Below, piece by piece: positions 45,940-59,339 of a DNA stretch of 64,000 bases; the first letter of the stretch is position 1; each line of letters opens with the position of its first letter. The position numbers were made by a program, and so were the translations under genes. The stretch comes from Proteles cristata cristata (Eukaryota; Chordata; Mammalia; Carnivora; Hyaenidae): positions 682,001-746,000 of the forward strand of contig JAESUZ010001519.1 of assembly GCA_017311185.1 (NCBI GenBank). The letters are read 5' to 3'. The notes below the pieces were generated by a model. The model did not search any database and was not told the DNA's origin. It saw nothing but the letters and a program-made list of their open reading frames with translations.

Positions 45940-48795
45940 TTGATTCTATATTAAGTAGTCCAATGTGATACATTCTTCAAGAGTTTTAGCCAGTTGAATG
46001 TCGGAAATTATGTGTTATGTAGGATTGATTTTACTTTCTCTTTTCGTAGCAGTGTGCTGGGAACAAGTCAATTCCACAAGCAAAGGATACACACTTGTTA
46101 TTTATTCAGTCTTCTAAAGAAATAAATGTCATTTATTCAGTCTTCTAAGGAAATTAATTTCTTAAGTGAATTCTGTGGACTCCTGCAAATTAGCACTTTT
46201 AAGTATAATATCTCATATTTTTATTGTGTTGATAAAAACAGGTTGAACATAACGTCATTTTAATATTATGCCTATAAAATAAGAATTACTGCTACCTCCC
46301 ATTGTTCTCCCCGCCACTGTTCTTTACCACTTCTCCTATTTGCAGGGGCCTTTGCACTTTTTAAAATTTTGCTTTTATACTTGTCTTTTTGTTTCCTTTC
46401 CCTAATGCTTTTGTACTTCCGTTCTTTGGTAGAAAGGAGGTATTTTTTGTTTTTTAGTTTTTGGTTCTTTTTTTTTTTTTTTATCTTTTATTGTTAGCGC
46501 CACACCATAAAAAATTTTTATTTCAGCCTCTGGAGTGATCTTACGAAGTACTCTGAGAATATTAGTTAAAGTGGGAACAGGCTATTTGTACCAAAAATCT
46601 AGCGGTGGTGGCATAAGCAGATTTGAGTTTTTTTTACCCCCAGCGGGCAGTTAAGGGCTAGTGCAACACGGAGCTCCTCCATGCTCAGTGTGTCAGACCC
46701 TGTGTGTGACTTTCTGCTCACAGCTGTAGCAGCGCGGCTTCCTCTCCACCAATGTTTGGTCTCAGTGAGGGAAGCATCAGGAGGCAGATGGCCTAACAGG
46801 AATGTGGCAGCTCTCTGGTAGATATGAACTTAACACTTCCTACAGCTGCCATGTGGCCGTCTCTAGCTGCAAGAGAGCCTGAGCAAGAAACTAGCTGCAA
46901 CTTCACACAATATTGAAACTCTCTTTCTCAGGAAGAAAGGAGAATGGATTTCGAGTAGCGGTATTTGTCACATTGTATCATTTTGATTTGTATCTCCCCC
47001 TCCCAAACTTCTCACTTTTTCCTCCCACCTGCAACATGTCCCGTAAATACTTCTCTGAAAGATGAATGTCACCGAAGCATTGATTTTTAAGTAACACAAA
47101 TGTATCACTTACGACCTTTTGACTTTTCAAAACATTTAAAAATCTAGTTTGGAGAGATAGTGCCTATCTGAAACATTTCTAGAACAGGAGAATTTAAACT
47201 TGCTAATTGTATTGTGTCAAAAGTAAGCGCAGTAACAGAGAAGGAAAAAATTTGGGAAAGCTAGTGTTCTTGAAAAATACTCAAGTAGTGTGGATTTCAG
47301 TGTAAGACAAATACTGCCACCTTAAGTGAGTATAACCCATTTCATCTAAAATTTTTTCTTTCACATATTGATGTTGATTTTACCCTTACTCTATATTCCC
47401 CATGAGGCTGGACCCAGAAAACTTTCAGATCTTGTATGACTTCTTTCTAATAATGGGCTCATCACCATTGCTTCAGGCATGAACTCAACGTGCTGAGTCT
47501 TCCTTCCCATCGGGCAGTCCTGTGTGTGGGGCCAGTTGGGTACCGATGTCCCTGGCACAGGTCTGCTTGAAGAGCGCGGTACAGCTGTGTCAGGTGACAG
47601 GTCACGCTGCTAACAGAGTATCCCGTCATCTTGACTTCACTGTGTTGAGTTACGGATCGCTCCCCACACCCCCAGGAAAACACCCGGTACAGAGCCAGCT
47701 GTGTGGTCCTCACACAGAAAGACCAGGTGGGGTGTGCACGACATCACCACCATATACGTGCACACACACACCCCCACCGTGTGTTCTCTGGTGCCACTCT
47801 GGAAGGGGGGTGGGGGGCGGGCAGGGAGAAGGCGCCCATCACGTGGAACAGCAAGATGATATAATAGGCTTTCATGGAATTCTCATCACTTTTATTGAAC
47901 TCTCTATCCTGATTCCTTTAAACCAACTCAAGAGAATGTCTGTTGCGAAAATAGGAGCTCAGTTATTTTTCGGGGGCAGTGGTCCAGAGGACACTATAAT
48001 AAGAACAGATAAGGTCAGAGCTGAAAATACATTAGATGCGTTCTTACTCTCTGTTCGGAAAGTCTGCCTGGAGACATCATGCCCTTCTGCTGTCTCAGGG
48101 AAATAACCTGATTCAGGTCACTGGAAATAACATGTCAGATTTGAAAAGAGACTTCCTATGTAGCCAAATAAACCTGCTAAATATACTTAGAAAATCATGC
48201 TAGTGACTAACGTATTAAAATGTTTCCACAATAATAATGTTGGTAATGTTAGGATTTACCCTTTTCAGGGGAATGACTTGTCACATCTGGAAAGAGACTT
48301 TATGGGGAGCTAAATATACTTGCTAAATGTGTTTAGAAAAGATTTTTACTAACAAAGTTTTTCTTTTAAATAGCCAATTAATTTCAAACAATAATACTGA
48401 TCGAAGTCTTTGGGTAGCTGGGGAGAGGAGTTACTTTGGTGTTTGTTAGTTTAACTTTTCTAAATATTTTCAGTTTGATGAGAAAAAAATGAGTAAGATC
48501 TAGTTACAGTTGGAAGTTTGGATGTTTAAGCTCGTTGAATTTTGCTTTTCAGAATTACTGCTTTCAAGGTCACGTGTAATTATCAGATATTTTTTTAAGT
48601 TACCTGAAAACATATTTTCTAGTGAGTAGATGTTTCTTCCCAAGCCTTGTAGGAATATGTTTTGTATATTTTATAAATATATAAAATTCTCTTTTAGCAT
48701 AGGTTCCCAGGGAAGAGTATTTTCGGGTAGTACAGGGACCCAGATTTGATTCCCAGATGGTTCAAGTATGCCTTCTGTTCTCTTACTTTATGCTT
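45940..48795. other. VEGFC intron 1, no firm feature
   Basis: Mostly unique-looking. Open frame 47522-48106 (+ strand, 194 codons) has no recognisable domain and no good start context; I consider it chance. A CA-rich patch lies at 47760-47780. Confidence 0.4.
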
Positions 48796-48799
48796 AAGG

Positions 48800-48965
48800 T
48801 AGGTGAAACAGCTTGGAGTTTGGGGTCAGAATTGCATTTGAATTTGCACTGCACTTTAATGGCTGTGAGATCTTAAGACTCCTGTGTCAGGTTCTCCACT
48901 GTAAATTGGGGGAAACCGTGTATCCCTTGCAGCACTGTAAGAGAGCTCATTTAAAGCACTGCCTC
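48800..48965 (+). mobile_element. MIR SINE relic
   Basis: Diverged MIR pattern: tttgaatttgcactgcactt, then aatggctgtgagatcttaag, then tgtaaattgggggaaac and gctcatttaaagcactgcc. Confidence 0.6.
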
Positions 48966-48969
48966 GCCT

Positions 48970-49985
48970 TAACTACTGATAAAGCCTAAGTTCCCTCTCC
49001 AAGGCCTGTCAAAATATTTAACTCCATCAGTGTGATTCACACTCTTGCCTTCAGAGTCTTTAATTAAGGTTTTGTGATCAAAGGGCCGCAGATCGAATAA
49101 AGTTCATCTAAACATCCATTTATTAATGCAATATCTACTAGCTAAATACATGTTAATTAAATATAAATGATACATCGCTCTTTCTAAGATCCCAGTGGCT
49201 GATGCCAGCGTACCATCGTCAGAACTTTCTGTTCTGTTCTGTGTTGTTTTCTGTGACGGTCGGTCCGATGTGGCCACAAGAGGAGTCACAAGAGAGACTC
49301 AAGGAATTAAAGTCTGCTGCACCCACAGGAAGGGCTCCCCGCAAGCCGTGCAAGGCCACAGGGAAAAACTTTGGTGAGGAGGCAGAGAGCAGGGTGAGGC
49401 AGAAGCAGAGACTAAGACTCTCTCTAGGAGCTTCCGCAGGAAAGGCATAGCAAGAAGGCAGGGTGAACGGGTTAGGAGTTAGGATTGGCTGGTCTGAAAG
49501 ATTTTGGTGGGCTCTAAACTGGAGGGGGCTCCCTGGTTGCCTGGTAACTGGCTGCAGATGCTGAGGGCAAAGGAATAGTGCCTCCAGGGTTTAAGGACCA
49601 GCCCGAGGAGGTGCGCCTCTGGACTGGCTGGTTTGCATATCAGAACAGGCTCCCAGCTGCAGTCCTTGAACTGCCAGGAATCGGCCAGCCTGGAAGGGGC
49701 CTAGTGCAGAAAAGGGCTGTAGCCTCAACTACTACTGGCCATTGTTCTTCCTGGAGTTTTAATACTCAAGTGCCCACAGCTCCACCCCATGCCCTCTCTT
49801 CTCTCACGGTCTCTTGGTGATGTAACCCAGACCCGTGGTTCCAAATATCCCCCAATAATGTCTCTGTCAGGTCTGTCTTCTGAACTTTGGAACATAACCA
49901 GCTCTCTTTTCACCTTCCTGTTTGACGTTTCCACTCAGACGGGTGAAAGACATTCCAAATTTAACACGATTTAACATATTGCAAG
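48970..49985. other. VEGFC intron 1, no recognised feature
   Basis: Mixed GC content. Small open frames on both strands; none recognised. Confidence 0.4.
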
Positions 49986-49999
49986 ACTGAACTTATGAT

Positions 50000-50420
50000 C
50001 TCCTTCATTTCTGACCAGATTGCCTTACCCACCGAAAGCGTTTCCCTAATCAGTCAGTGCCACCAAGGTGCTTCAAGTTGGACAAGTCAGAATGGAGGGG
50101 GTCACTGCTGACTTCCTTCTTTCCTACCCCAGATCCGAATTTGGGGATCAAGGCTGCTCGGCTAAGCCTTCACAGAGTATCCCCAGCCTCAGCCCTTCTC
50201 ACCACGTCTACTGTGACCTGTCCTGTTCTGGGCCACGGTCATGCCCCACAGGGGTCACAGCAGTAGTCTGTTCGCTGGGCACTCTGGTTCTACCCTTAAG
50301 CGCCTTATAGAGTGTTCTCAACGGAGCAAATGGAATAATCCCTTTAGAAAGCAAGTCACATCACACCCCTCCCCTACCGAAGTCCCTAAAATAGCTCCCT
50401 GTTTCACACAGCAAACACCA
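50000..50420 (+). mobile_element. LINE-2 (L2) relic, probable
   Basis: C/T-rich sequence with an L2-like stretch near 50350-50400 (gcaagtcacatcacacccct, then cctaaaatagctccctgt). Old and diverged. Confidence 0.4.
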
Positions 50421-50719
50421 GAATCGCTGCATTGGAGTAGCAGCCGGGATTCTGGAAATGTTTTAATCGAAACGGATGTAATGAGGATATATTGAAGCAG
50501 GTGTGGGTGTTCAGCAGGCACCCGGAGACTTAGCAACCTTGGGAAGCCCTGAGCCCCTGGGCTCTGCAGGGAGTGGTGGTCTCAGTCCTGGAAGTTGCCG
50601 GCACCGCGACAGAGGGCCGTGGAGTGTGGAGTGCACGGACTCCCGTATCTGTGGTGGGGCAGGGACGTGCGTGGGGAGAGGAAATGTCCCACCCCAGTTT
50701 CTGTTCGTATCCTGGTCAG

Positions 50720-51985
50720 GCACTTGAGATTGTCATCCTTTTCCATTTTAGGCCCTCTGGTCATTATGTAATCGTATTTCATTGTGGTGTTATTTTGCCT
50801 TTCCATGGTGACTATAATGAAGTTGGACACGATTTTATAAGTTTCTTGCCCATTTGGATAGCTTGCTTCATTATAAAAATGCCTGCTCACATATTTTGCT
50901 GATTTTTTTTTGGCTATGTATCTTTCTTTGCATTTTTTTAAATGTTTATTTGTTTTTGAGAGAGACAGGGTGTGAGCGAGGGAGGGGCAGAGAAAGAGGG
51001 AGACACAGAATCTGAAGCAGGTCTCAAGGCTTTGAGCTGTCAGCACAGAGCCTGACATGGGGCTCAAACTCACGAACCGCGAGATCATGACCTGAGCCAA
51101 AGTCGGATGCTTAACCGACTGAGCCACCCAGGCACACCTCAATTGATTTTTAAAATTAATTTATGTAATTTGGATACCAGACTTTTATTATATATTGCAA
51201 GTGTTTTCTTCCACCTATTACTGGCCTTGTTTTTTTCTTCTATGTAATGGCCACAGTTTAAAATTTTAATCTCAAGTGATTTTCCTTCCTTTTCTTCTAT
51301 GGATAAAGCTTTTTATATCTTAAAAAGAATAAACTTTTTCTTAAAAAAGTTTAAGAAATCTTTGTCTACCCAGTATCATAAAGGTATTCTTCAAGAAGCT
51401 TTATTGTTTTACCTTTCACAGATTTATACAACCTGGAATTATTTGTATAGCAAGAGGAGTATGAGTCAGGATAAATATTTTCTGTTTAGATATCTAATTA
51501 CCTCAGTATGTTTTACCACTGCTCCTTGGGGTTACTCTTACCATAAATGTTCTCTCTATACATACACAGCTCCTTTATGGATTGTCTGTTTTATTGTTTT
51601 ACTCTAATTGTCTTGTGTTAGTGTTACGTTGTCCTAAATTTTGTGGTTTCATAGAAAGACTTGGTACATGGCACACATACTTCTAGTTTGTTCTTCTTAA
51701 ATGTTGCCTTGGCTACATATGTTGGGATTGCATTGAATCTAAAGATGAGGTAAGGAAAACTGACATACATAGCAATACCAAGCCTTCTATTCAGGTCTTC
51801 TAGAACTTCTTTCAGTTATACAATATTTTTTTTCTTTTTGTGTAGAGGTCGTGCACAACTTCGTTATTGGTACATAGGTATTTTGATGTATTTCAAAGGG
51901 TATTTGCCTTTGCATGTCATTGCCTAACTTTTCTGAGTATAGTATTCTACGCTGGCATTTTTTTCTTTCCCTATTTAATTTTTTG
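50720..51985 (-). mobile_element. Old L1 ORF2 fragment, antisense, interrupted by a SINE
   Basis: Reverse-orientation ORF2 pieces such as ttgcccatttggatagcttg (near 50847) and gttgggattgcattgaatct (near 51720). Continues on both sides of the SINE at 50933-51138. No intact frame. Confidence 0.65.
50933..51138 (-). mobile_element. CAN SINE
   Basis: Reverse-strand copy ending ccgactgagccacccaggca. It splits the old antisense L1. Confidence 0.94.
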
Positions 51986-52203
51986 CTTTTTTAACGTTTT
52001 TTATTTATTTTTGAGAGAGAGAGAGAGAGAATGCAAGCAGGGGAGGCTCAGAGAGAGAGGGAGACACAGAATCCAAAGAAAGGCTCCAGGCTCTGAGCTA
52101 GTTGTCAGCACAGAGCCCGACGCGGGGCTCAAACCCACGAACCGTGAGATCATGACCTGAGCTGAAGTTGGACACTTATCCAACTAAGCCACCCAGGCAC
52201 CCC
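51986..52203 (-). mobile_element. CAN SINE
   Basis: Reverse-strand copy with (ga)n stretch and end ccaactaagccacccaggca. It is directly adjoined by another SINE at 52204. Confidence 0.94.
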
Positions 52204-52400
52204 CTTATTTTATTTTTTAATATTTATTTATTTTGACAGAGAGCAGGAGAGCATCAGAGGGAGAGGGGGAGAGAATCCCAGGCAGACTCCACGCCGAGCA
52301 TGAAGCTCAGTGTGGGCCTTGATCTCACGACTGCGAGACCATGAGCGGAACCAGTATCAAGAGTCTGACCCTCACCCAGCTGAGCTGCTCAGGTGCTCCT
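52204..52400 (-). mobile_element. Older CAN SINE beside the previous one
   Basis: Reverse-strand copy, much more diverged (end gctgagctgctcaggtgctc), probably an older subfamily. The younger copy at 51986 may have inserted at its T-rich end. Confidence 0.85.
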
Positions 52401-52404
52401 AACC

Positions 52405-53600
52405 CGAGTTTAAAGATTTTTCTCCCCCAGTCTGGTTCTGATTTCATTGTTTCCACTGCCAGTGTTATTACTCCTTTGAACAAGAAATGAGTTTCCTTGT
52501 TGGCTTTTCAGGTTTTCTGGTTTTGGATTTCCATAATTGTGTTACACTTTTCGGTCTAGCTCCCTTTGTATTTAATAAGCTTGGCGTTCATAGCAATTCT
52601 TCAATCTACAACTTGATTTTTTTTTATTATTATTTTGGAAAACTCTAAATCACTTCTTCAAATATTTCTTCTGCCCTGTGGTCTCCATCCTCCAGTTGAA
52701 TGTATGTTAGACCTCCTCACTGTCTGCTGTATTTCTGCATCATTTTTGTGTTGTGTCTGTTATGCTTTTCTTCTAGTTTCCTGAGGGTGTTTCTTACTGG
52801 CCTATCTTCCAGTTCACTGTTCCTCTCTTTACCCAAATACTATTACTCCAATCTACTGAGATCCCTATATTTTAAGTTACTGTATTTCACAGTTCTCAAA
52901 TTGCTGTTTTTTCTTTAATAAACTCAGTTTCCCTGATAACATTCTCCATCTTTACTTCTGTTTCCTTACCCATACTAGTCACAGCATAGTACAATACCTC
53001 TTTCAATACCTGGCTTCTCTGTGGTTTTATTTTATTGCCCACTTTTTCTGCATTTTTGTTTTCTTCATCCAGTTTGTAAGTATGATTGCACATTTTTGAT
53101 TCAGTGCCTGACACTGCATTTGAAGAATTATAACTGAATTAAGCTTGGTCATTCAGAGAGGGTTTACTTTGTCCTCTGGTAGTCAGCTAAGATGGGGACA
53201 GGTCGCCCAAGTTCAGTCAGAGGGTCACGTGCCTGCAGGCTTCTCTGCAGTCGGCGGTGGGTCAGGCTGCTGTGGTTCACCCCATGCTCCAGTGGTGTAC
53301 ACTCGGGAGATTTGTCTGAGAGCAATCATCGCTCCTTGGTGGGTCCCAGACTCCAGCTGTGGTTTCATCAGCCCTGTGATACTGCTGAAAACACCCCATA
53401 CTTTTCAAACTTCTGCTTGGCTACTTTGCTTCTTGTGCTGGACTGTTTGAAAATCTTAGCCGGTGCCTTGAAAGGAAAACCGAAAATGTCAGATTGCTTC
53501 TCTTATCTTACCTTCGCTCAGGATGAGCCCCTCAAAGCCTGACTTTGCCTCCAGTCCCAACTTCAGTGTTGCACCTTTTCAAGCCAGCCAATTGCCAGAA
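52405..53600 (-). mobile_element. Old LINE-1 region, antisense (probable)
   Basis: Resembles old L1M sequence in reverse orientation, e.g. tcttcaaatatttcttctgc near 52656, ttctccatctttacttctg near 52943, and gattcagtgcctgacactgc near 53098. Diverged, no frame. Together with 50720-51985 it suggests one large old element or two neighbours. Confidence 0.45.
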
Positions 53601-53604
53601 GCCC

Positions 53605-54092
53605 CCACTTTTAACCTCTTTGTTTTTGGCCTAGATGCTCAGCCTCTTCCCCATGCGAGGACTGACATATATATCCAAGGGTAGTGTTCAAACTGTCTAC
53701 CCCCTTTCTGAGCTTTTTCTTTCCAACAGCCTGGCTACCTGAAGCTTTGGCCGCCTCTACAGTTATATATTCACACAGGTGTGTGTCGTCTTAACGTTTA
53801 TCTCCTATGTTCTGGTCCTGAGCAGAAACACTGTTTTGTCACAAGCAGCACCAATCATAGTCAGAAGTGGCCCCCATGAAATAAGCCATCTTAATGATTA
53901 TCTGTTTAGGATGGCTCAGTGATAAAGGGAGCAAAGTTTTGGATAGGTTCGTGATTTCATTTCCACTTACTGTGTATGAAATACTTACCTATTGAGAGCT
54001 CAGTTTTATCATCTTTAATCAGAAAATCAGAGCTTTTTCATAAATAAGATTTTTGTTCCCTTAACATCGAGTCTCTGTAATTCATCCATGTT
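53605..54092. other. VEGFC intron 1, no recognised feature
   Basis: May still be part of the old antisense LINE region. No motif recognised. Confidence 0.35.
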
Positions 54093-54096
54093 AACA

Positions 54097-54309
54097 TTTT
54101 TTTTTTTAAATTTTTAATGTTTTATTTATTTCAGAGAGAGAGAGAGACAGCGTGAGCAGGGGAGGGTCAGAGAGAGAGGGAGACACAGAATCTGAAGCAG
54201 GCTCCAGGCTCTGAGCTGGCAGTCAGCACAGAGCCCGATGCGGGGCTCGAACCCGCAAACCGTGAGATCATGACCTGAGCCTAAGTGAGTCGCTTCACCA
54301 GGTGCCCCC
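54097..54309 (-). mobile_element. CAN SINE
   Basis: Reverse-strand copy with a short deletion in its head (gtgagtcgcttcaccaggtg). A catgttaac(a/g)tttt direct repeat flanks it. Confidence 0.94.
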
Positions 54310-54311
54310 AT

Positions 54312-56830
54312 GTTAACGTTTTGTGGCTGTAGTTTCCTCATCCTCCCTCATTTTTCAGTGTAGTGAGATTGTGTTGTAAAAATTTCCCCCAAATATGTAT
54401 TTTCCTATGAATGGAAATATGTTTTTTTAAAATTCATTTGGGACTCTTTTTTTGGGGGGGAGGGGGTTGAGGATGGATTTCTGTAGAGCAAGCTTGTGTT
54501 TGCTATGGTAGGCACCTGCAGCCACCATAAATAGAGACCGCTTTCAAAGGTAGTTTTGGTTAAAGGCTGCTTGAACTGAACAGGTAGATTATTTCAGAAC
54601 ATAGACCAGGATGAGGGCTCTTTTATGATCATCTCACAAGGAAGAGTCCTTCCTCTCTTTCACCCGAAAGAAATGTTGATGTGGCAACTCCTGCTGTCAT
54701 GCGGACGTAAGCTTTCTTCTCGTTTGCCCTGGTACTGAGAGGGCTCTGCAGACTTTGGGCGTCCCAGCTTAACACAGGAACATTCTATCACTTCCAACTC
54801 CAGGAGAGTTCCGGTCTCTGTCTTCTCTGATGCGATCACTCTCAAAGCCCAAGTTGACCCGCCAAAGCACCTGTTCCTTATTCCACAGTAAATGTGACTT
54901 TAGTGCTTCCTTCGTCAGTGATTTCCCTCTTTCACTTCATTTTTGGCTTCCTAGGAATCTGCACTTTCTCACCAGACTTTCAGTGTATTTGGAGATGCAC
55001 ACACGTGCACACTTTTACATATATGTGGGTAGGTGGGCGGGTTGGTCGGTCAGCCAGTCAGTTGGGTGGTTGATAGATACCTTTTTAGAAAGAATCTCTT
55101 CTACCAAACGGTTAGAAGTAACTAATTCATTTTTATAAGAGATTTTAGGAATGTCCTTAAGACTTGATGATTTTAAGGACTTGTGTTCTGTATCTGCTTC
55201 TGATACCAATTCTCAGTGGTGCCAGCCATGGGCACCCTTAGTCACAGGTACAGGGTAAGTTAGGCGATTTTCACCTCCTTCCTACTCTTAGCTGGTACAA
55301 ACACATGGGAAATTGCTTGGTCATGCTGAATAAATTGATTGTTCTAAATAAAACTAATACATAGGTCAGAGACGGCTGAGCTTTTACTCACTATCCCTTT
55401 CTTGCTTTTGTCTCTCTGCCCACATTTTCCTCTCAGGCGGATGATGGCTCCCAACTTTGCATTCTAGTACTTTCTTTTCACCCCATTTATACTCCATGCC
55501 TTTCTCTCTGCCCTTTTCATTGTTCCATCTGTGTTGGATGCGCCTGCAAGCCCTTCCCTCTGTATTATTTGTGTGCACCACAAGATACAATTGGCCTAAG
55601 TACTAAGTATATGTTTATTTTTCTAGTGTTATATGGTCGTGTGTGTCATGTGCACAAGGAAGCTGTCTGACAGTTCATTCACTGTTGACATTCAATGACA
55701 GACCATCAATTCACTGTTGTCCTGGATGCAGTATTCAACATTATAAATTCCTGTAATCTTAGCACCTCTACAGCAAAGTTAGTTTTGGTTTTGTTTTAGG
55801 GATCACTTATAAAAACTATGTATTTGTTCCCCAGAAAACTCACATGTGTCTGTAGTCACTACAAATGATATCAGCTGTTTTTACTTTGACCGAGACTGGG
55901 TTAAAGATACTTCTACTAGAATGTTCACTGATATTTGAGGGAAAATGTACAGCAAGTGGAAATAAATATATTTGCTTCTCAATTGTGTTATTTAATTTCA
56001 TAGCAAGTTTAGGACACTTCCATAAAATCACTGTGGTTATGCACTAATTTTTATTTTTCAAAAACTGTCATTTGCTTTTGTTAGATCAGTATCAGGAAAA
56101 CACAGAACTTTTTCACTTTAGGGAACAGACCATTTTAAGTTCCTGGGAGCCCTAGCCTTGCTCACTGGGCCAGACATACAGCATGCCAAACTTGTTTATG
56201 CTGACGTTGAGTGATTTTACCAGGAGCAAAACAACGATTGCTGATACGATGAGTAGTAATAAGCTTAGACAACATCCTAACTGAGATTGAGGCCATCTGG
56301 AGCTGTCTCAATGTGGTGTTTGTTCAGTTCTTTAAAAAATAATTCTTTGTTTTGGAATCTGTAGATTATTAATGAATGGCCTATTTCTGGAGGAATAAAT
56401 AGGACTTTTTCAAACCCTCTGCATGGGAAAAAATTGGCCAGAGAAAATGATTCTTTCATTTTGCGTTTCACAGAGAACTTGAGGTTGTATGAAGAAGTTC
56501 TGGAGTAGCCTGCTGAGGGGAAGTATTGGATAATAAAAGGAAACCCTGAAGGCTTGTTACAGGATAGAATTCTTGTTGCATTTCCTCCTTACCTGTGATG
56601 GGCTCTGGAAAGTGGTCAGTCAACAGGTGGATATATATGTATTACGAATATGTAGGCATGTAAAGACAGCGTAGCTGGTCTTAACTGAGTCTGATTAAAC
56701 CCACCAACCACTAAAAGATAATTTTGCTTGGAGAATTATTTTGTATTCTTTGGAGATAGCTATAAAAGGAAAGACTGTTGCTTAGTAACCTAGTCAAAAC
56801 ATATGTATAAAAGTCAATTAAAAATAGCCT
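54312..56830. other. VEGFC intron 1, no firm feature
   Basis: Unique-looking sequence with a degenerate GGTN-type tetranucleotide repeat at 55025-55072. No exon recognised. Confidence 0.4.
55025..55072. repeat. Degenerate (GGTN)n tetranucleotide repeat
   Basis: gtgggtaggtgggcgggttg and following four-base steps drift through ggtc/agtc/ggtt. An old, decayed microsatellite. Confidence 0.75.
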
Positions 56831-56833
56831 TTT

Positions 56834-57036
56834 GGGGGGGCATCTGGGTGGCTCAGTCCATTGAGCCTCTGACTTTGGCTTAGCTCATGATCTTCCAGTT
56901 CATGAGCTCGAGCCCCACATTGGGCTCACTGCTACCTGTCTGGAGACCAGAGCCCACTTCAGATCCTCTGTTCCTCTCTCCCTGCCCCTCTTCAGCTTGT
57001 GCTGAATCTGTGCCTATTAAATTTAATTTCTAAGCA
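56834..57036 (+). mobile_element. CAN SINE, old and diverged
   Basis: Head ggcatctgggtggctcagtcc and a degenerate CT-rich segment, ending attaaatttaatttct. Confidence 0.87.
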
Positions 57037-57039
57037 TAA

Positions 57040-59190
57040 ATTAAGAAAATTTTATCCTGACAATTCCTAATTTCAGTAGGTAGTGCAGTTACTGAGTTTT
57101 TATTTTGATCAGATGCTATTTTAACTTCTTTTGTATTTGAATGTTTCCAATTCATTTGTGACTTCACTGGTTCTCTTTTAGGAAGACAGATACTTTTAAT
57201 GGCCCAATTATCCTTCTAGAGAGAATTTTTTAGCATTTCAGAAAGCCTCTTGGTTCTTTTAATAGGAAACTCTCCTACTGCATTTAAAATGTAGTTCAGT
57301 CACAGCGGACGCTGGCTCTGCTGTCCCTGGACGCAGCAGAATGAGCTCAGCAAAGCTGTGGCAGCACAGAGCAAATGCTAGTCAAGACTAAGCACATGGA
57401 AGAAATCAGTGGTCTGTTCTAGGAATGGCCTTGTGGTAGTTTAAGTGCAGAAGAGACTTAGAGCCTGAGCATCTAAAGAGACGAGATCAGCAGCTTGAGG
57501 ATAAAGTCAGGTATTTGAACACAACATGGGGCGCGAGGTGGACATCATGGAGAGGTTTCAGACTTTGGAAACAAGACATGAACTGTATTACTAACAACCA
57601 GGGCTTGAGGAAGAGCTCATTTTCTGGGAAAAAGTTACACAAAGCAAGAAAAAGCAGAAGGTACAAAATGGTTGGTGTCCATTTGGGAAGCTACCTACTG
57701 ACGGACGTTGTATCCTCCCTGGTGTGGATGAAGATAGACAACCACTTAATTCAACTTCAGTGAACAGGAGGGAAGTTTTCTAGCACCAGATGCCGAGATC
57801 AAAAGGATGTGCGTGTCCTAGTACTGCACAGGGTCTGGTGTGACTGATGCTTTGGTACTTGTTCCTCTAAATATGAATTTACTCCTGGGAAGTGTATTTA
57901 ACTTCAGGGTAGTCCTTCAGTATTTCAGATCAGCAAGGTAACCGAAGTGTGGCCTCTCAGATGAGGAATAAACCTCGGTGAGAAAAGCAGAAGCAGTTAA
58001 GCTTCTGGAAACGAGTTAAGCCTCTAAAAATGAGGCCTTACATCTAGAATGGGGTTTTATTTGCTGCTGGTAACCAATCTTTCCTTCCGTTTACTAATGA
58101 CTATCATTTGGGAATATTTTTCATTTCTCTAACAGGACCATGCCTCAATCATCTTCTTCCCTTCTACAGCTTAAAAACAGAGAGTTTTGCACATAATTGA
58201 ATGATCAACAAATGTGTGTTATTGAAGGAACGAGTGAGAAATTTACACAAGATGGTGCCTAAGATACAAAACTTCATGAAATACAGAAAATGCCCAAGGG
58301 AAATTATGCTTTCACTTTTATGGAAATTTAGGACAAGGCAATATATTGAATATAATAAATTAATATTTCCAAAAATGATACTGAATCTGTGAGGTTAGTT
58401 TTCAAGGAGATTAAAGACGACTGTTGCTCTTTAAACATAGGACTCATTATATGAGCATGAGCTGTATGGAAAAGAATTGAAAGCTAATGAAAATTGTGAA
58501 GGGAGCTGGCAGAATGTATGTTCAGGTAGAAGAGAGAATTCAAAAACTGAACTCAAAAGATGACTAATCATTAGAAATGTTAATGAACAGCATAAAGTAT
58601 TCAATATTGAAAGAGAAATTTTTTGTTTGCTTGATATCCCTCTAAGTCTTTTAGTCTCTCTCCATAATACATAATGCCTTAGAATTTACATTAGAGTGTA
58701 ATTATCTGTGATTTAACTGTGGTAGCAGTGTGAGTCTTACTCTCTGTTACTGTCTGTTTGAAATAGTTTCTAACAGATCAGACTGTCTATTACAGTTGAA
58801 TTTCCTGTGCACAGTACTGCATGGCTTAGATTAGAAGTAGATAATGTAATTTCTGTATTGAAATTCTGACTCTATATCACAGATCCAGCGACCCTCTGTC
58901 TTCTGAACTTCTATGTGGCCAGTCATTACCTATTCCATTCATTTGGCATTTCGTATATATTAATATTAAGACTGATACCATATGTATGTCCCTTTACAAC
59001 CCTTAACGTTCAATATCTAGTTATATCTGTGCGGATTATAAACGGTGCTCAGAAAAAATTACGCATATTGTTCATGAGTAATTGTTCTATCCATATACTT
59101 ATTTCCACTGCCACTTAACATACTCTCTCCATTTGTATTCCTCATTTTACTGCTTTGCATGTAAATTCTCTTCTCTTTCCATCAAGCTTT
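57040..59190. other. VEGFC intron 1, no recognised feature
   Basis: AT-rich to mixed. The frame at 57515-57763 has no recognisable protein. Nothing firm. Confidence 0.4.
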
Positions 59191-59194
59191 ATCA

Positions 59195-59290
59195 TGTAGC
59201 TATCATTTACTGAGAGCTTAATATGTTCTAGGCATTCAGCAAGGCACCTTCTCTGTCCTATTTTATGTAATGAATATGGGAAACATCCAA
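59195..59290 (-). mobile_element. MIR-like relic
   Basis: Antisense MIR-type 3' end: atcatttactgagagcttaa, then atgttctaggcattcagcaa. Short and diverged. Confidence 0.5.
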
Positions 59291-59339
59291 GATTTTTTTT
59301 TGCACCTCATCATCTAAACCTCCAGCAATCTATTCAGCA

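Noticed and set aside
47522..48106. 194-codon open frame on the + strand in intron 1
   Set aside because: No recognisable domain, low-complexity Thr/Pro/His stretch from a CA-rich patch, and no splice-site context.
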